Positions 33,850 through 44,095 of a DNA stretch of 64,000 nucleotides are shown piece by piece. A program made the translations under genes and the position numbers. The stretch is from Dermatemys mawii (lineage: Eukaryota; Chordata; Testudines; Dermatemydidae): assembly GCA_007922305.1 (NCBI GenBank), contig ML677364.1, forward strand, positions 22,117,326 to 22,181,325. Reading direction: 5' to 3'. The notes below the pieces were generated by a model. It made no database searches. It saw only the letters and a list, made by a program, of their open reading frames with translations, and was not told the DNA's origin. Position 1 is the first letter of the stretch. Each line of letters begins with the position of its first letter.

Positions 33850-34503
33850 CCTTAAACTATGTACCTTGACTGCTAGAGCGGTCTCCCTTTGTCAGGGGAT
33901 CCTTCTGCAGGTCCATCCTCATCCCTAGCCATCAGTGCAGGGTACATGGCTGGAGAAATGGAGGCATGACTTGAATTCTCTTCCTCTGGAACATCCCTTA
34001 TGTTTTTTGGCTTCTGGGGACCTGCCTGGTGCATGGAGAGTCCCAGAATCAGTCGAGCTTAAAACCATTTTTGTACTGATCCCTCCCCCACTCCACACAC
34101 ACACAAACCGATCTGCCTTCAGCAGTTCCCAGTTGCAGTGCAGGATCTGGACCAAAATCTCCAGGCTTACATCACAAATAATTGTCCTTCAGGAAGCAGA
34201 ACTTTTCCCTCTTCTTGATAAGATTTGTTTTCTTTTAGCTCGTTTTCATTTTTTAAGATCCATTTCACATCAGCTTCTTCAGTTCAGCTAAATATATGCA
34301 TGATCTTCCTCAGACCTTTTTGGCTAAAGCCCATGGCAAATGTTTCCTCATGCATCATTATCATTAATCACATCACTGCATACAATATTTATACACTCAG
34401 AATGCACCCTCTATTCTAGATTATTGAAAATCATTCTTAGGTGCTAGTGGAAGGTCAACTTTTGGCTTCAGATGCACTAATCTCATTAAAGAGAATCAGA
34501 GGG
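33850..34503. other. No feature recognised
   Basis: Unassigned sequence; an (AC)n run occurs near 34096. Confidence 0.4.
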
Positions 34504-34928
34504 GTAGCTGTGTTAGTCTGGAATTGCAGAAGTAAGAAAGAGTCCTGTGGCACCTTAAAGACTAACTAAAGTATTAGAGCATAAGCTTTCGTGGGCTAAT
34601 ACTCACTTCGTCGGATGCATGCAGTGGAAGTATCCAGGGGCAGGTATAAATAGGTAGGCAAGAACCAGATTGGAGATAACAGGGTTAGTCCAATGAGGCT
34701 GAACCAGCTTGTTATCTCTAATCAGGGAGGGTGAGGTATTCCTCTAGCAGCTGAACTGGAGGTGTGAACAGCAAGAGAAGAGAAACTGTTCTTGTAGTTA
34801 GCTAGCCATTCATAATCCCTATTCAGTCCTGAGTCGATTGTATCAAAATTGCAAATGAATTGCAGCTCTGCAATTTCTCTTTGCAGTCTGGTCTTAAAGG
34901 TTTTTTTGCTGCAATACAGTGACTTTTA
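34504..34928 (-). mobile_element. Penelope-like element 3' end, minus copy (left arm of foldback)
   Basis: The 5' edge (34504-34530, GGGGTAGCTGTGTTAGTCTG) is the reverse complement of the usual PLE terminus CAGACTAACACAGCTACCCC. The segment 34531-34839 pairs with 34929-35237 as an inverted repeat. Minus-strand coding traces (about 34800-34880: ELQFICNFDTIDSGLNRDYE-like) match the PLE C-terminal tail seen at 16155-16840. A hammerhead-like motif reads on the minus strand at 34581-34620. The 89-bp spacer 34840-34928 continues the element. Confidence 0.75.
34581..34620 (-). ncRNA. Hammerhead-ribozyme-like motif in the PLE arm (left)
   Basis: The minus strand reads CCGACGAAGTGAGTATTAGC then CCACGAAAGCTTATGCTC. 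This fits C-(U>C)-G-A-N-G-A, a hairpin closed by GTG/CAC, GAAA, a minimal stem III GC-UUAU-GC, then UC. Hammerhead ribozymes are established in Penelope-like elements. One core base (U4) is changed, so activity is doubtful. Confidence 0.55.
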
Positions 34929-35237
34929 AATCAACTCAGGACTGAATAGGGATTATGAATGGCTAGCTAACTACAAGAACAGTTTCTCTTCTCTTGCTGT
35001 TCACACTTCCAGTTCAGCTGCTAGAGGAACACCTCACCCTCCCTGATTAGAGATAACAAGCTGGTTCTGCCTCATTGGACTAACCCTGTTATCTCCAATC
35101 TGGTTCTTGCCTACCTATTTATACCTGCCTCTGGATACTTCCACTGCATGCATCCAACGAAGTGGGTATTAGCCCACGAAAGCTTATCCTCTAATACTTT
35201 AGTTAGTCTTTAAGGTGCCACAGGACTCTTTGTTACT
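34929..35237 (+). mobile_element. Penelope-like element 3' end, plus copy (right arm of foldback)
   Basis: Exact-length inverted partner (309 bp) of 34531-34839, with about nine mismatches by eye, or roughly 97% identity. It starts within the C-terminal coding tail and runs to the sequence AAAGCTTATCCTCTAATACT ... TTAAGGTGCCACAGGACTCT. A hammerhead-like core reads on the plus strand at about 35150-35190. The copy lacks the outermost CAGACTAACAC terminus kept by the left copy. Confidence 0.75.
35150..35192 (+). ncRNA. Hammerhead-ribozyme-like motif in the PLE arm (right)
   Basis: The plus strand reads CCAACGAAGTGGGTATTAGC then CCACGAAAGCTTATCCTC. Stem II is better paired (GTGGG/CCCAC) than in the left arm. 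The core CUGANGA is CCAACGA (two changes) and stem III is broken (GC...CC). It is probably inactive. Confidence 0.5.
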
Positions 35238-36595
35238 TCATTAAAGAGAATGACTCTTAAATATAGCGTAGGTCGGAAAAGATTCTCGATTAGAGATAAG
35301 TCTAAGGTGCAAAGTGCAGATCAGAAGCTAAGTATTCCATAAGCTTGCAGGTGTTCAGATCTGGAGTTTGGGTCCAGTCCGTTCTACATACAGCGCCTGA
35401 TACAACTTACCTTAAAGTAAAGGGAAAGACTCCCAGTGAAATCAGTGAAGTTGGATGGGACCCTTAGGATGAGTCAAAAAATTCATTGCTGAATCTTGAT
35501 TCAAATGTCCCCAAAAGTGCTTGGATTCAGGCTGCTAATTTGTATCCATGTCCATTCTTAAGAGCTACAGATAGTCACTGACCCACCTGAGTAAGCTAAG
35601 TGGGTCCTTACATCATATCGTTGTGGATTGCCCTCTGAAACATATTGCTCCCCTGCTGAAGTTTCCTAACAGGGAGATCTGTTAGGCCATGAAATAGTGT
35701 CCCAGAGAAGTGGTGAAAGCCCCTTTGCTTGTACTTTTAAAGATTAATCCACTAAATGTTCTGTAGAAACAAACCTTCCTTGACAGAAGGAGGTGGGTTA
35801 ATATAAAAGGTGCTTCCCCTATCTAAGTGCTATGATTTGGTAGGAAAAAGAGAATTTGCTAACTTCAACCTCTGGAAAATATCCCAAATTACTTTTTTTA
35901 TCTTTGCATCTAGCAGCAACAGTGATTTTCCAAACATGTTAAGTATTATGTGTTTTATTTCTGGGTAGACCTGGAGAAAGTAATAATTGAAAAAATTCAT
36001 TCTTAATTTATCCCCTTTTTGAGTTAGTGAAATGTTCACAAACAATCCTAATTTTCTTTCAGTATGCTTGTTTCAAATACTCAGATTATGGATTGTGTGT
36101 GAAATGTTTGATTTGACCACTAGCTATTCACACTGAGTGCTTGATCATCTAAGTATGGCATGGCTTCTGCTCCTTCATTGGAGGCCTACAACTTATACCA
36201 GGAAGATAAGGAATGATAAATTTGCTTCTTGTATGCCTTTTCAGGCACATAATTCAAGCTGAATTCATAACTCAGGATTTGTGAACATTTACAGCAACAT
36301 GTACCAGTTATGTGAAAATTCACAAATAATCAATAATATAGTCCCACACAAATAATAATGAGCTGAATTCAACACTTGCATCACAAAAGTATTAATGACC
36401 CAGGTTTTCGTTTACTGTTCAATCAGCTCCATCTATGAGGTAGAATTCTTTTTTGTAAAAATATTTGCTACTGCGTTCTCAGAACCTGTGTTGCGTTTTC
36501 ATTACATTTACTCTGTTAAGATGTGGTTCTTAGCTTCCTTTTAGCAAAACTCTTCATAGTTATTCATTTGCAAATTCCTCTGAAGCCTGTGGAAG
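35238..36595. other. No feature recognised
   Basis: About 1.35 kb of AT-rich DNA with only short chance frames. Confidence 0.4.
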
Positions 36596-37894
36596 CAGGG
36601 CCGGTGCAACCACTAGGTGAACTAGGCGGCCGCCTAGGGCGCCAAGTGGCTGGCGGCGCCAAAAAGCGATGCCCCAAAATATTTGCGGAGTACAAGGCTG
36701 CCGCTGCTCCCCGCCTCCCAGTTCCATAGGGGTCGACCGTGGCACGGCCAGTCCCTCCCCCCAGGGAAGCAGCCAGCAGCGGAGCAGGGAAGGGGAGGTT
36801 CTAGCACTAGCAGCTGCACCTTCTTCCCCCTGCCACAGGCTGAGCCAGGCTCCCCGCCGCCCCTAGGGCTCTCGGTGGCAGTAGCGCGGGCTGGTCCGTA
36901 GACAGCCACTCCTACCCCCTCCCCCTCGCGGCTGGGGAGCCCTGCAGCTGCGCCTTCTTCCCCGCGCCGCAAGCCGAGCTGGGCTCCCCGCCGCCCCTGG
37001 GGTTCTCAGCAGTGGAGGCGGTGGCGGCAGCATGGGCTGGCTGCCTGTGGACCAGCCCGCGGTGCAGGGAAGAAGGAGCAGCTGCTCTCTGCTCTTCGGG
37101 CCAAGAAGCTGGGTGTCTACTCCACCTGTAAGGTCCCTAGCTGGGCTGGCGGGAGCCACATGGGCCCGTGGAGCACGGGGGGTGGTGGGCAGATCCAGTC
37201 CCTGTCCTGGGGAATGGTGTATGTGGGAGCAACCCGGGCACCCCTTCCCCAGCCAGTGCCAACCCCCTCCAACACTCACCAACCACCTACCTTCTCCCCT
37301 GTGCACCTCCTACCCCAACTACCCACCTTGTCCTGCCATTTTTCCCTCTGTGCAACCTCCACCTGGCAACCCCCCCCAAGCCACAGTCACCTTCACCCCT
37401 GCATCAACCTATCCTCCCGACACCTGCCATCTGCCTTCTGCCCACTCCTCCCTTATGCAAACGCTTCCCTGCCACCTTCACCCCCCTGCAACTACCCCGG
37501 GCATAGATACCCCCTGCCCCCGCCTCCCAGCCCTTTGCAACAACCCCCTTCTGCCTGCTTCTCCCTTGTGCCACTCCCTCCCTGCCACTGCACCCCCTGC
37601 AATGAGCCCCTTTGGCTTCTGTCCAATCTCTTCCCTGCTAGTATCCCTGCCCCCTCCACCTCTTGGCCACCTTCACCCCCTGCAACAATCCCGTGCACCC
37701 TTCACCCCCTGGAAGAGCCCCCATACGACCCCTCTTTTTGCAGCCTCCACCCCCACCCCTGGTGCCCTCTGCCCTTTGTGAACATCTGGGCCCCTGCGGG
37801 GAACTTGGCCATAGGAAGGTGGGGGCTCAATTTTGGAGGGAGGGCGCAAAGTGGAAGTTTCACCTAGGGCGCAAAATATCCTTGCACGGCCCTG
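36596..37894. mobile_element. hAT-type element with perfect 8-bp duplication
   Basis: It begins CAGGGCCGGTGCAACCACTA and ends ATATCCTTGCACGGCCCTG. TGTGGAAG is repeated exactly at 36588-36595 and 37895-37902. Subterminal GGCGCCAAAAAGCGATGCC and GTGGAAGTTTCACCTAGGGC place it with 21083-22184. The interior is C-rich, with CCACCTTCACCCCCTGCAAC-type phrases recurring at loose intervals of a few dozen bases between 37300 and 37700. The long Pro-rich frames here (up to 249 codons) follow from that composition. No transposase was found. Confidence 0.9.
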
Positions 37895-38127
37895 TGTGGA
37901 AGCTGTGTGTGCATGTTTGAGGGCAGAATTTGTTCCATTGGTGCCAATGGCATTGGTAGCCAAGTGCCCAAAGGAAAAAAAATAGGATGATAGTGCTAAA
38001 CTGCAACACCCTGCTGTGTTGTGAGAAAGGAAGAGGGAATAACTATATAAGGTACAGGCATAAATTGCTTTCCTGCACTGGGGAGATGAAGGGGAAGGGG
38101 ATGGCTAGCAGTCTGAAAGATTGGAGC

Positions 38128-38251
38128 TAGGGTGACCAGACAGCAACTATGAAAAATTGGGAAAGGGGGTGGAGGGTAATAAGATCCTATATAAGAAAAA
38201 GACCCAAAAACCAGGACTGTCTGTATAAAATTGGGACATCTGGTCACCCTA
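38128..38251. mobile_element. Tc1/mariner-type miniature element (copy 2, inverted)
   Basis: The ends TAGGGTGACCAGACAG and CATCTGGTCACCCTA are inverted partners, perfect over TAGGGTGACCAGA. The interior is the reverse complement of the copy at 18089-18212, with AAAGACCCAAAAACCAGGAC. It is short and non-coding. Confidence 0.82.
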
Positions 38252-38644
38252 GTTGGAGCTGAAGTTAGTGGGAACATGACTGTACCTACTCACCGGATGA
38301 GTTTCAATGCACCAAAGTAAGAGTGTGACTCCCTGGATTCACCCTACAATGATATAGCTGAGTGAAAAGATCTTTCCTTTTCTTTGTCTCCACCTAGTTG
38401 GATAAGGGCCTGGTCTTAGGAAATTAGCTCACACCTGCTTGCTGGCACCCGTTCCTCTGTCATTAGGTGTGTTAGCTTCGTATGTCAATGTATCTTGTAA
38501 TGAAAATATAGGACTGTTTTGTAATTCTAGAGGGAATGCGTCACACCTCAGAGGTGCAGATCGCAATTGCTTTTTATTTGTTATGGTTTGATTTTCGGTG
38601 GGCGGAGAGGAGATGTTGAGTCTTTTTTTCCTTTCAGTCACTTG
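38252..38644. other. No feature recognised
   Basis: Unassigned sequence before an LTR-like repeat. Confidence 0.35.
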
Positions 38645-39838
38645 AGAATAAACATGCTGTGATGCTGAATGGAACATGGGAGCCACTTGATGATATTGCT
38701 GATACCAATATTATAGAATTGCAATGAATCATGCCAGATATGCCATGTAAGGTATCTCATGAGAATGTTATAATCTGCCAAGTATGATGATCTTGTTCAT
38801 ATGTTTGTATCACCTTCATATTGTGAGTTATCAATATAAATCATAGCTCTGTATTTCCAAAAATGTGCTGTGTTTGTGGTTGATACCCCCCAGACTGGTT
38901 GGCATTAGCAGTAGGCCTGCTTGATGGCCCATCAAAGAACATCAAACTGTACAATTAACCCACTGAAAAGGCCGGTACTGCATCTTATGACTCAGCAAGG
39001 CATGCCGGAGTATTCCTATGGAAAGAACTCTAAGGGCTGGTCTTCATTAGAGGTGGGAATCGACTGAAGATACGCAACTTCAGCTAGGTGACTCACGTAG
39101 CTGAAGTCTGCGTATCTTCAGCCGATTTACCTGCCGTCCTCATGGTGGCGGCAGTTGGCGGCGTGCTCCCCTGTCGACTCCAGCTTGCGCCTCGTGTCAA
39201 GCAGGAATTTCGGGAGTTGACAGGGCGCCGCGGGCGATCAATTTCTCGCATCTTTACTAGACATGAGAAATCGATCGCTAACAGATCGATCGCTACCCGC
39301 CGATCCGGCACATAGTGAAGACATACCCTAAGTCCTTCTAATGCCCTGTGCTATGAATTTGTGTTTGAAACAAAGGAAGTACCAGACACATGGCAAGGAC
39401 TATAAAGGGCAGTTGCATCATCTCCATTTTGTCTTCAGTCCTGCTTCTTGTCTTCAATCCTGCTTCTTAGCTCTGGAGTAACTTCTAGAAATGAAGCTCT
39501 GAATAAAGGACTGAATGACCCATCCAAGCTGTGGATGTGTTCCAGAGGGACTTTCAAGCCAGCAAACCCATCAGTACTGCTAAGAACCTGATATATGGAC
39601 TTTGAAGTCTTTGTATGTTTGTGAGTGCTTTACCATTTAACATCTCTCTTCTTGTTCATTCTTTTTTCTTTATCATAAACCTTTAGTTTTAGGCACTAAA
39701 TGATTGGCTGACAGTGTGGTATTTGGGATAAGATCTAAACCCATACAGACCTGGTAATGTGTTTGGCCCTTTGGGATCAGAAGAATATTTTGTATATATC
39801 AGCAAAGTTTTTTAAATAACTTCTCACTGTACTGGACC
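38645..39838 (+). mobile_element. Endogenous-retrovirus-type LTR, plus orientation, split by a miniature element
   Basis: In plus orientation it has a possible TATA region (GGACTATAAAGGGCAG, about 39398-39412) followed by a poly(A) signal GAATAAAGG near 39500. The CTTTATCATAAACCTTTAGT and GGTATTTGGGATAAGATCTA phrases resemble 3' LTR parts of turtle endogenous retroviruses, from memory. Exact ends are not resolved. The Harbinger-type element at 39034-39328 interrupts it and is younger. Confidence 0.55.
39034..39328. mobile_element. Harbinger-type miniature element with TAA duplication (copy 2)
   Basis: The ends GGGCTGGTCTTCATTAGAGG and (reverse complement) GGGTATGTCTTCACTATGTG are inverted partners flanked by TAA at 39031-39033 and 39329-39331. 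Inside are two arms of an imperfect palindrome (AAGATACGCAACTTCAGCTA and its near-inverse at 39096-39125). ATCGATCGC words link it to 10971-11229. It is CpG-rich relative to its surroundings, suggesting a more recent arrival. Confidence 0.82.
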
Positions 39839-40203
39839 CAGGGCTAGTGCAAGGATATTTCGCACCCTAGATGAAACTTCCACCTTGTGCCCCCACCCTC
39901 ATCTCTGCCCAGGGAACCCTGTGGCAGCTCCCTCCCCCTCCACCTGGGGAACCCTGCAGCAGCTCCCTGCCCGAGCTCACCTCCTGCCCTGAGCATGCCT
40001 CCGCCACCCTGCTTCTCCTCCCCTCCCAGGCTTGCGGCACTAATCAGATGTTCTGAGGGGGGCAGTCAGGGGGCGGGAAGTGGGTGGGGGTCAGATGGGG
40101 GCGGGGCCAGGCTGTTTGGGGAGGCACAGCCTTCCCTACCCGGCCCTCTGCATAATTTTGAACACCGATGTGGCCTTCAGGCCAAAGAGTTTGCCCACCC
40201 CTG
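39839..40203. mobile_element. Composite of two hAT-type ends
   Basis: The left end CAGGGCTAGTGCAAGGATAT with GTGAAACTTCCACC-like text is an inverted terminus of the CAGGGCC family (compare 37850-37894). The right end, TCAGGCCAAAGAGTTTGCCCACCCCTG (split: GGCCAAAGAG, TTTGCCCACCCCTG), belongs to a different hAT terminus type. No shared 8-bp flank was found, so this looks like two truncated or recombined elements, joined in a C-rich interior. Confidence 0.55.
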
Positions 40204-41804
40204 TTCTAACTCCACTGACTTCAGCAGAGTAATGAAGTAGAGTACTTGGCCCTCTTACAGTAATCTAGTAAATAGCCATAAAGTGCCACAAGCAACATCT
40301 GAAATAATTAGTTCCAAGCAATGAAATCTTTACACATTGTCACCTTCCTCTCTGATTTTTTTATTGATTTATTTTATTATTATTTTTATTTATTTTTTAT
40401 TCACATGGTGCTTTAGTAAACATTACAATTTGAGGGAATTTTTGTTTTAATTTGTAATGCAGTGTAAACCCTTTCACATGCAGAATACACTGTAACTTTA
40501 TGGGTGTATTTCAGCAAAGCTGTAGTCTTCATATGTCCAGATCCTGCAGTCTTTACCCAATTCCTGGTCTGGCAAAATGCACTTTGCCTCTAGTGGGAGC
40601 CTTGCTAGAGGGCAGAATTTGGCCTGTAACTGATTTGGAGTGGAGAAAATACTTAGCTTGTCACCAGGAACACAACATTCACATTAATCACTAAGTTGCT
40701 TTTGCTATGTCTCAAAGTAGACTTGTATCTTCAATTGTATTGTGCATACATAATAGAGTCTGTTTTCAGCTGCAAGCCACTAGTGGGAATAATGAAAGTC
40801 CTAGTAATGAAACATTTAGAGACAGAACACCATTGTTTCTAGTAAAGTTAGCTTTCTATCTAAAGCAAGTTTTCTAATGTTAGAACCCATAATGCCTGGG
40901 CTGAAAATACCAGTACCAAGCAAGAGTGGGCCAGTTAAAGTTAGTTCTGATCTCTACATAAGTTAGAAAATTTTCTTTACTGAATAGGTGGCAGATACAG
41001 TACTTCTATTAATTGCACAAGCACTTTGTTCAAACAGTCTGTCAGGTGTCTGGAAATATGATTCACTATTTCCTATGACTTTGTTACCAATATGGGAGTA
41101 GCTATGTAAAAGTGATGTTGTAATGCTTCGAAGGGAGAAGTTGTGCTAATCCCTGTGTTAAGCTTCTGAACATGCCCATTCTGGACAAGGGGCCTGACTC
41201 TCCCCAGCCTTGCACCTTGTGCAGTCATTTATATCTGTACAAAGTCAGTGTAAAATATTGCCACTTGTGTGAATGAGTTTCACCCCCATTTGTACAGGTA
41301 TGCAGGTGTAAGGCAGCAAAGAGCTAGTTCACAGTAGGCATGCTCAGATTTTTAATATGGAGATTAGCATAATTATTAGTATACAAGCAACACATTATCA
41401 TATTTACATATCAGCTCCCAAGTTTGTAATATCTGAGAGATCATCTTTCTCTTTCACATTATTGCAACAGCTGAAATCATCTGAGGCTCTTGAGCTCAGC
41501 CAACCCTTGGTATAAATGGAAGGAGCTGGTAGAAAGGTGCTCTCAGTAGAGGATCCTTGGCTCTACAATATGCTTCCTTCCTGGATTCACCAGAGTCATA
41601 TTGCAAAATTCATCTCTTCTCCCAGCTTGCTTCTGGGGGCTGGAAGGTTAATGGGAGGGGCCAGCTGAAACTGGAAGATATTGTAAGAGGCTCGTGTGAT
41701 TTACAGGCCTGCCTGTGTTAATATTTTAGTGGAACCTTGTAACTAAACTTGAGTCAGAGACAGGTACAATGAATAACTTTAGGTAAGCAACTAATAGGGC
41801 TGTC
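40204..41804. other. No feature recognised
   Basis: About 1.6 kb, AT-rich, with a low-complexity TTATT tract at 40360-40400. 41170-41290 contains degenerate dispersed-repeat words (GGGGCCTGACTCTCCCC...CTTGCACCTTGTGCAGTCA). No gene was found. Confidence 0.4.
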
Positions 41805-42440
41805 AAGTGATTAATTTCATGATTAAAAAAATTAGAATTGTACTGATAAACAATAAGAGAATGCCATTTATTTAAATATTTTTGGATGTTTTCCACATTT
41901 TCAAATATATTGATTTCAATTACAACACGAATACAGTGCTCACTTTATATTTATTTTTTTATTACAAGTATTTGCACTGTAAAAAAACAAAAGAAATTGT
42001 ATTTTTCAATTCACCTAATACAAATACTGTAGTGAAATCTCTTTATCATGAAAGCTGAATTTACATATGTAGAATTATGTCCAAAAAGTGCACTCAAAAA
42101 TAAAACGATGTTAAACTTTAGCGCCTATAAGTCCATTCAATCCTACTTCTTGTTCAGCAAATCGCTCAAACAGGAGATAATGCTGCCCGCTTCTTGTTTA
42201 CAGTGTCACCTGAAAGTGAGAACAGGCATTCGCATGGCACTGTTATAGTCGGCGTTGCAAAATATTTACATGCCAGATGTGCTAAATATTCGTATGTTCC
42301 TTTGTGCTTCAGCCACCATTCCAGGGGACGTGTTCATGCTGATGATGGGTTCTGCTTAATAATGATCCAAAGCAGTGTGGTCTGACGCAGGTTTATTTTC
42401 ATTACCTGAGTCCTCCTGGCCAGAAGTATGGAGAGTGAAA
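41805..42440 (-). pseudogene. hAT transposon fragment encoding the transposase C-terminal (hATC) domain
   Basis: The left end AGGGCTGTCAAGTGATTAAT is the transposon's 3' side. On the minus strand, 42318 down to 42172 gives 49 codons without a stop: WWLKHKGTYEYLAHLACKYF, then ATPTITVPCECLFSLSG and NKKRAALSP. This is the hATC dimerisation domain (W..L..LA.KYLA.P.TSVPCERLFS..G.....RA.LSP). The remaining sequence down to the left end is non-coding. Transposase N-terminal and catalytic regions are absent, so it is truncated. Confidence 0.83.
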
Positions 42441-42696
42441 TGAGAGATGCTTTCTGGAAAACATATACAGATATTACATTGCATTGCCTAGCACTGGATG
42501 GTTATATAGCACTGTAGCCATCCATAGTGCTTTACAGTGGTAGAAATGTGCATGATATAGTACCAGCCCTGAAGATGTAGTCTAATAGCATTTGTGTGTA
42601 TAAATGTAAAGGAAAACTTCAGATTTCAGGACCCATTTAGGTCCTCTGGCAGTAGACCATTTTGTGTCAAGATTCAGAATATTCATATCTAGCTGT

Positions 42697-43471
42697 CAGG
42701 GGCGGTGAGATGTATGGGCCCCGGGGTGCCCGTTCTCCAGCAAATTCAGGCCCTGGGGGCCTACCTCCGCCAATGTTCGGGGCCGTGTCTCCCTCCAGGC
42801 CCCACTGCCTCCCCAGCGCAGCTTCCCTGAGCGTCCCTGGACCCTGCTTCACCTGTGACCTGCGCCCTGGGCAGCAGGCGGCTGTTCCCGACAGCTCCAC
42901 ACTGCACTCCCTGGCCTGACACTGCAGGCTAAGGGAGCAGCACCGGTGGCAGGCTGACTGCTGTGCCTGCAGAGGGAGGAGGTGCAGTGGCATGGCAGCC
43001 CCACCCTGGCAGGCAACTCTGAGACCTCCTGAGCAGCAGCCTGGGGCTTGGGTGAGAATAATGCTGGAGAGGAGAGGAGGGGAAGGGGGTCCTCCCTCAG
43101 AGTTCACTGCTGCCAGGGAGAAGGCTGGCAGGGGAGGTCCTCCTCTCTAGCCCCAGCCCAGGAACAGCCTGCCTGCTGCACCCCAAAGGTTGAACTCCTC
43201 TTCCCTGGCCCAGCCCCACCCCAGAGCCTGCGCCTCCAACCAAAGGCCTCAACCCCCGCCCCCGACTCCAACCATCAGCCTCAGCCCTGAGCCCCCTTCT
43301 CCTGGCTGCACCCCGTAGCCCTCACCCCTGCCCCACCCCACCTCCCTCACCCCACACCCCAACCCTCTGCCCTAGCTCTAAGCCCCTCCTACACCCCAAA
43401 CCTCTCATCCCCAACCCCAGCCAGAGCCCCCACTCTCCCCCACCCTAACCCTCTGCCCTAGCCCTGAGTCC
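42697..43471. mobile_element. GC-rich block, possible hAT element cut by the assembly gap
   Basis: It begins CAGGGGCGGTGAGATGTATG, a hAT-like start, and continues in C-rich sequence with repeated CCC.ACCCCA.CC.CTGCCCTAGC phrases (43300-43471). The partner end is not visible because of the gap. Open frames across it are composition artefacts. Confidence 0.4.
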
Positions 43472-43481
43472 NNNNNNNNNN
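43472..43481. other. Assembly gap (10 Ns)
   Basis: Ten consecutive Ns, following a C-rich low-complexity stretch. The true gap size is probably unknown. Confidence 0.99.
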
Positions 43482-43533
43482 TGGTGCTGGCACAGTTTAT
43501 CTCAGTGTGAAACCCCAGTGTGGACAAGCCCTT
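43482..43533. mobile_element. Right end of a Harbinger-type element after the gap
   Basis: GTGTGGACAAGCCC followed by TTA matches the inverted-terminus plus TTA layout of the other miniatures. Its left end is presumably lost in or before the gap. Confidence 0.45.
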
Positions 43534-43995
43534 AGTACGGTGACAACTTCACTTTATTTAAAAATTAGTTTTATAAAAATAAACCCTTAAGACAACAGAA
43601 AAATGTTCCCCCAGTTATTCTTTTAAATTCCATTGAAAATACCTTTTGCTGCCTCCTGAAGAATATCACAAAAGAAGGGGCTAAATTTTGTTTTAATTTC
43701 AGAAAGTGTTTGCTTTTGAGGTTATATACTGCTTGGTTGTTTACATATTCAAAAGAGTATTAATAAAGTTGATATTCTTAGTTAAATATATTTTTCTTAC
43801 AATAGTGATATTGTGCAATATAGGGAAACTGTTTGATGCTTACTGTTTCCAGTCCATTTTTACATTATATATATATATATATAATATGCTTACAAGGGGG
43901 GTGAGTGACTCAGGGGGCTTGAACTTGTACCACCAAACGTTTTACAAACCTGCTGCCACAGCTAGCTGTACATTTTTTTCTAATAAAAGTTAAAC
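43534..43995. other. AT-rich sequence, nothing recognised
   Basis: Includes a short (AT)n run at about 43867-43883. Confidence 0.4.
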
Positions 43996-44095
43996 ATGAC
44001 TTAGTTGGGAATTGGTCCTGCTTTGAGCAGGGGGTTGGACTAGATGACCTCCTGAGGTCCCTTCCAGCCCTGATAGACTGTGATTCTATGTGTAT
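43996..44095 (+). mobile_element. CR1 LINE, extreme 3' end
   Basis: GGAATTGGTCCTGCTTTGAG, GGTTGGACTAGATGACCTCC and CTTCCAGCCCTGATAGACTG, then TGATTCTATG, match the last 100 bp of the CR1 at 27740-29183. It is severely 5'-truncated. Confidence 0.9.

Noticed and set aside
37032..37867. Longest open frames of the window (249 and 235 codons), proline-rich
   Set aside because: They overlap each other in different frames within the C-rich interior of a hAT element with perfect target duplications, and show no domain. A composition artefact.
42667..43107. 146-codon minus frame in the GC-rich block
   Set aside because: It lies in a probable transposon interior with low-complexity composition and has no domain.
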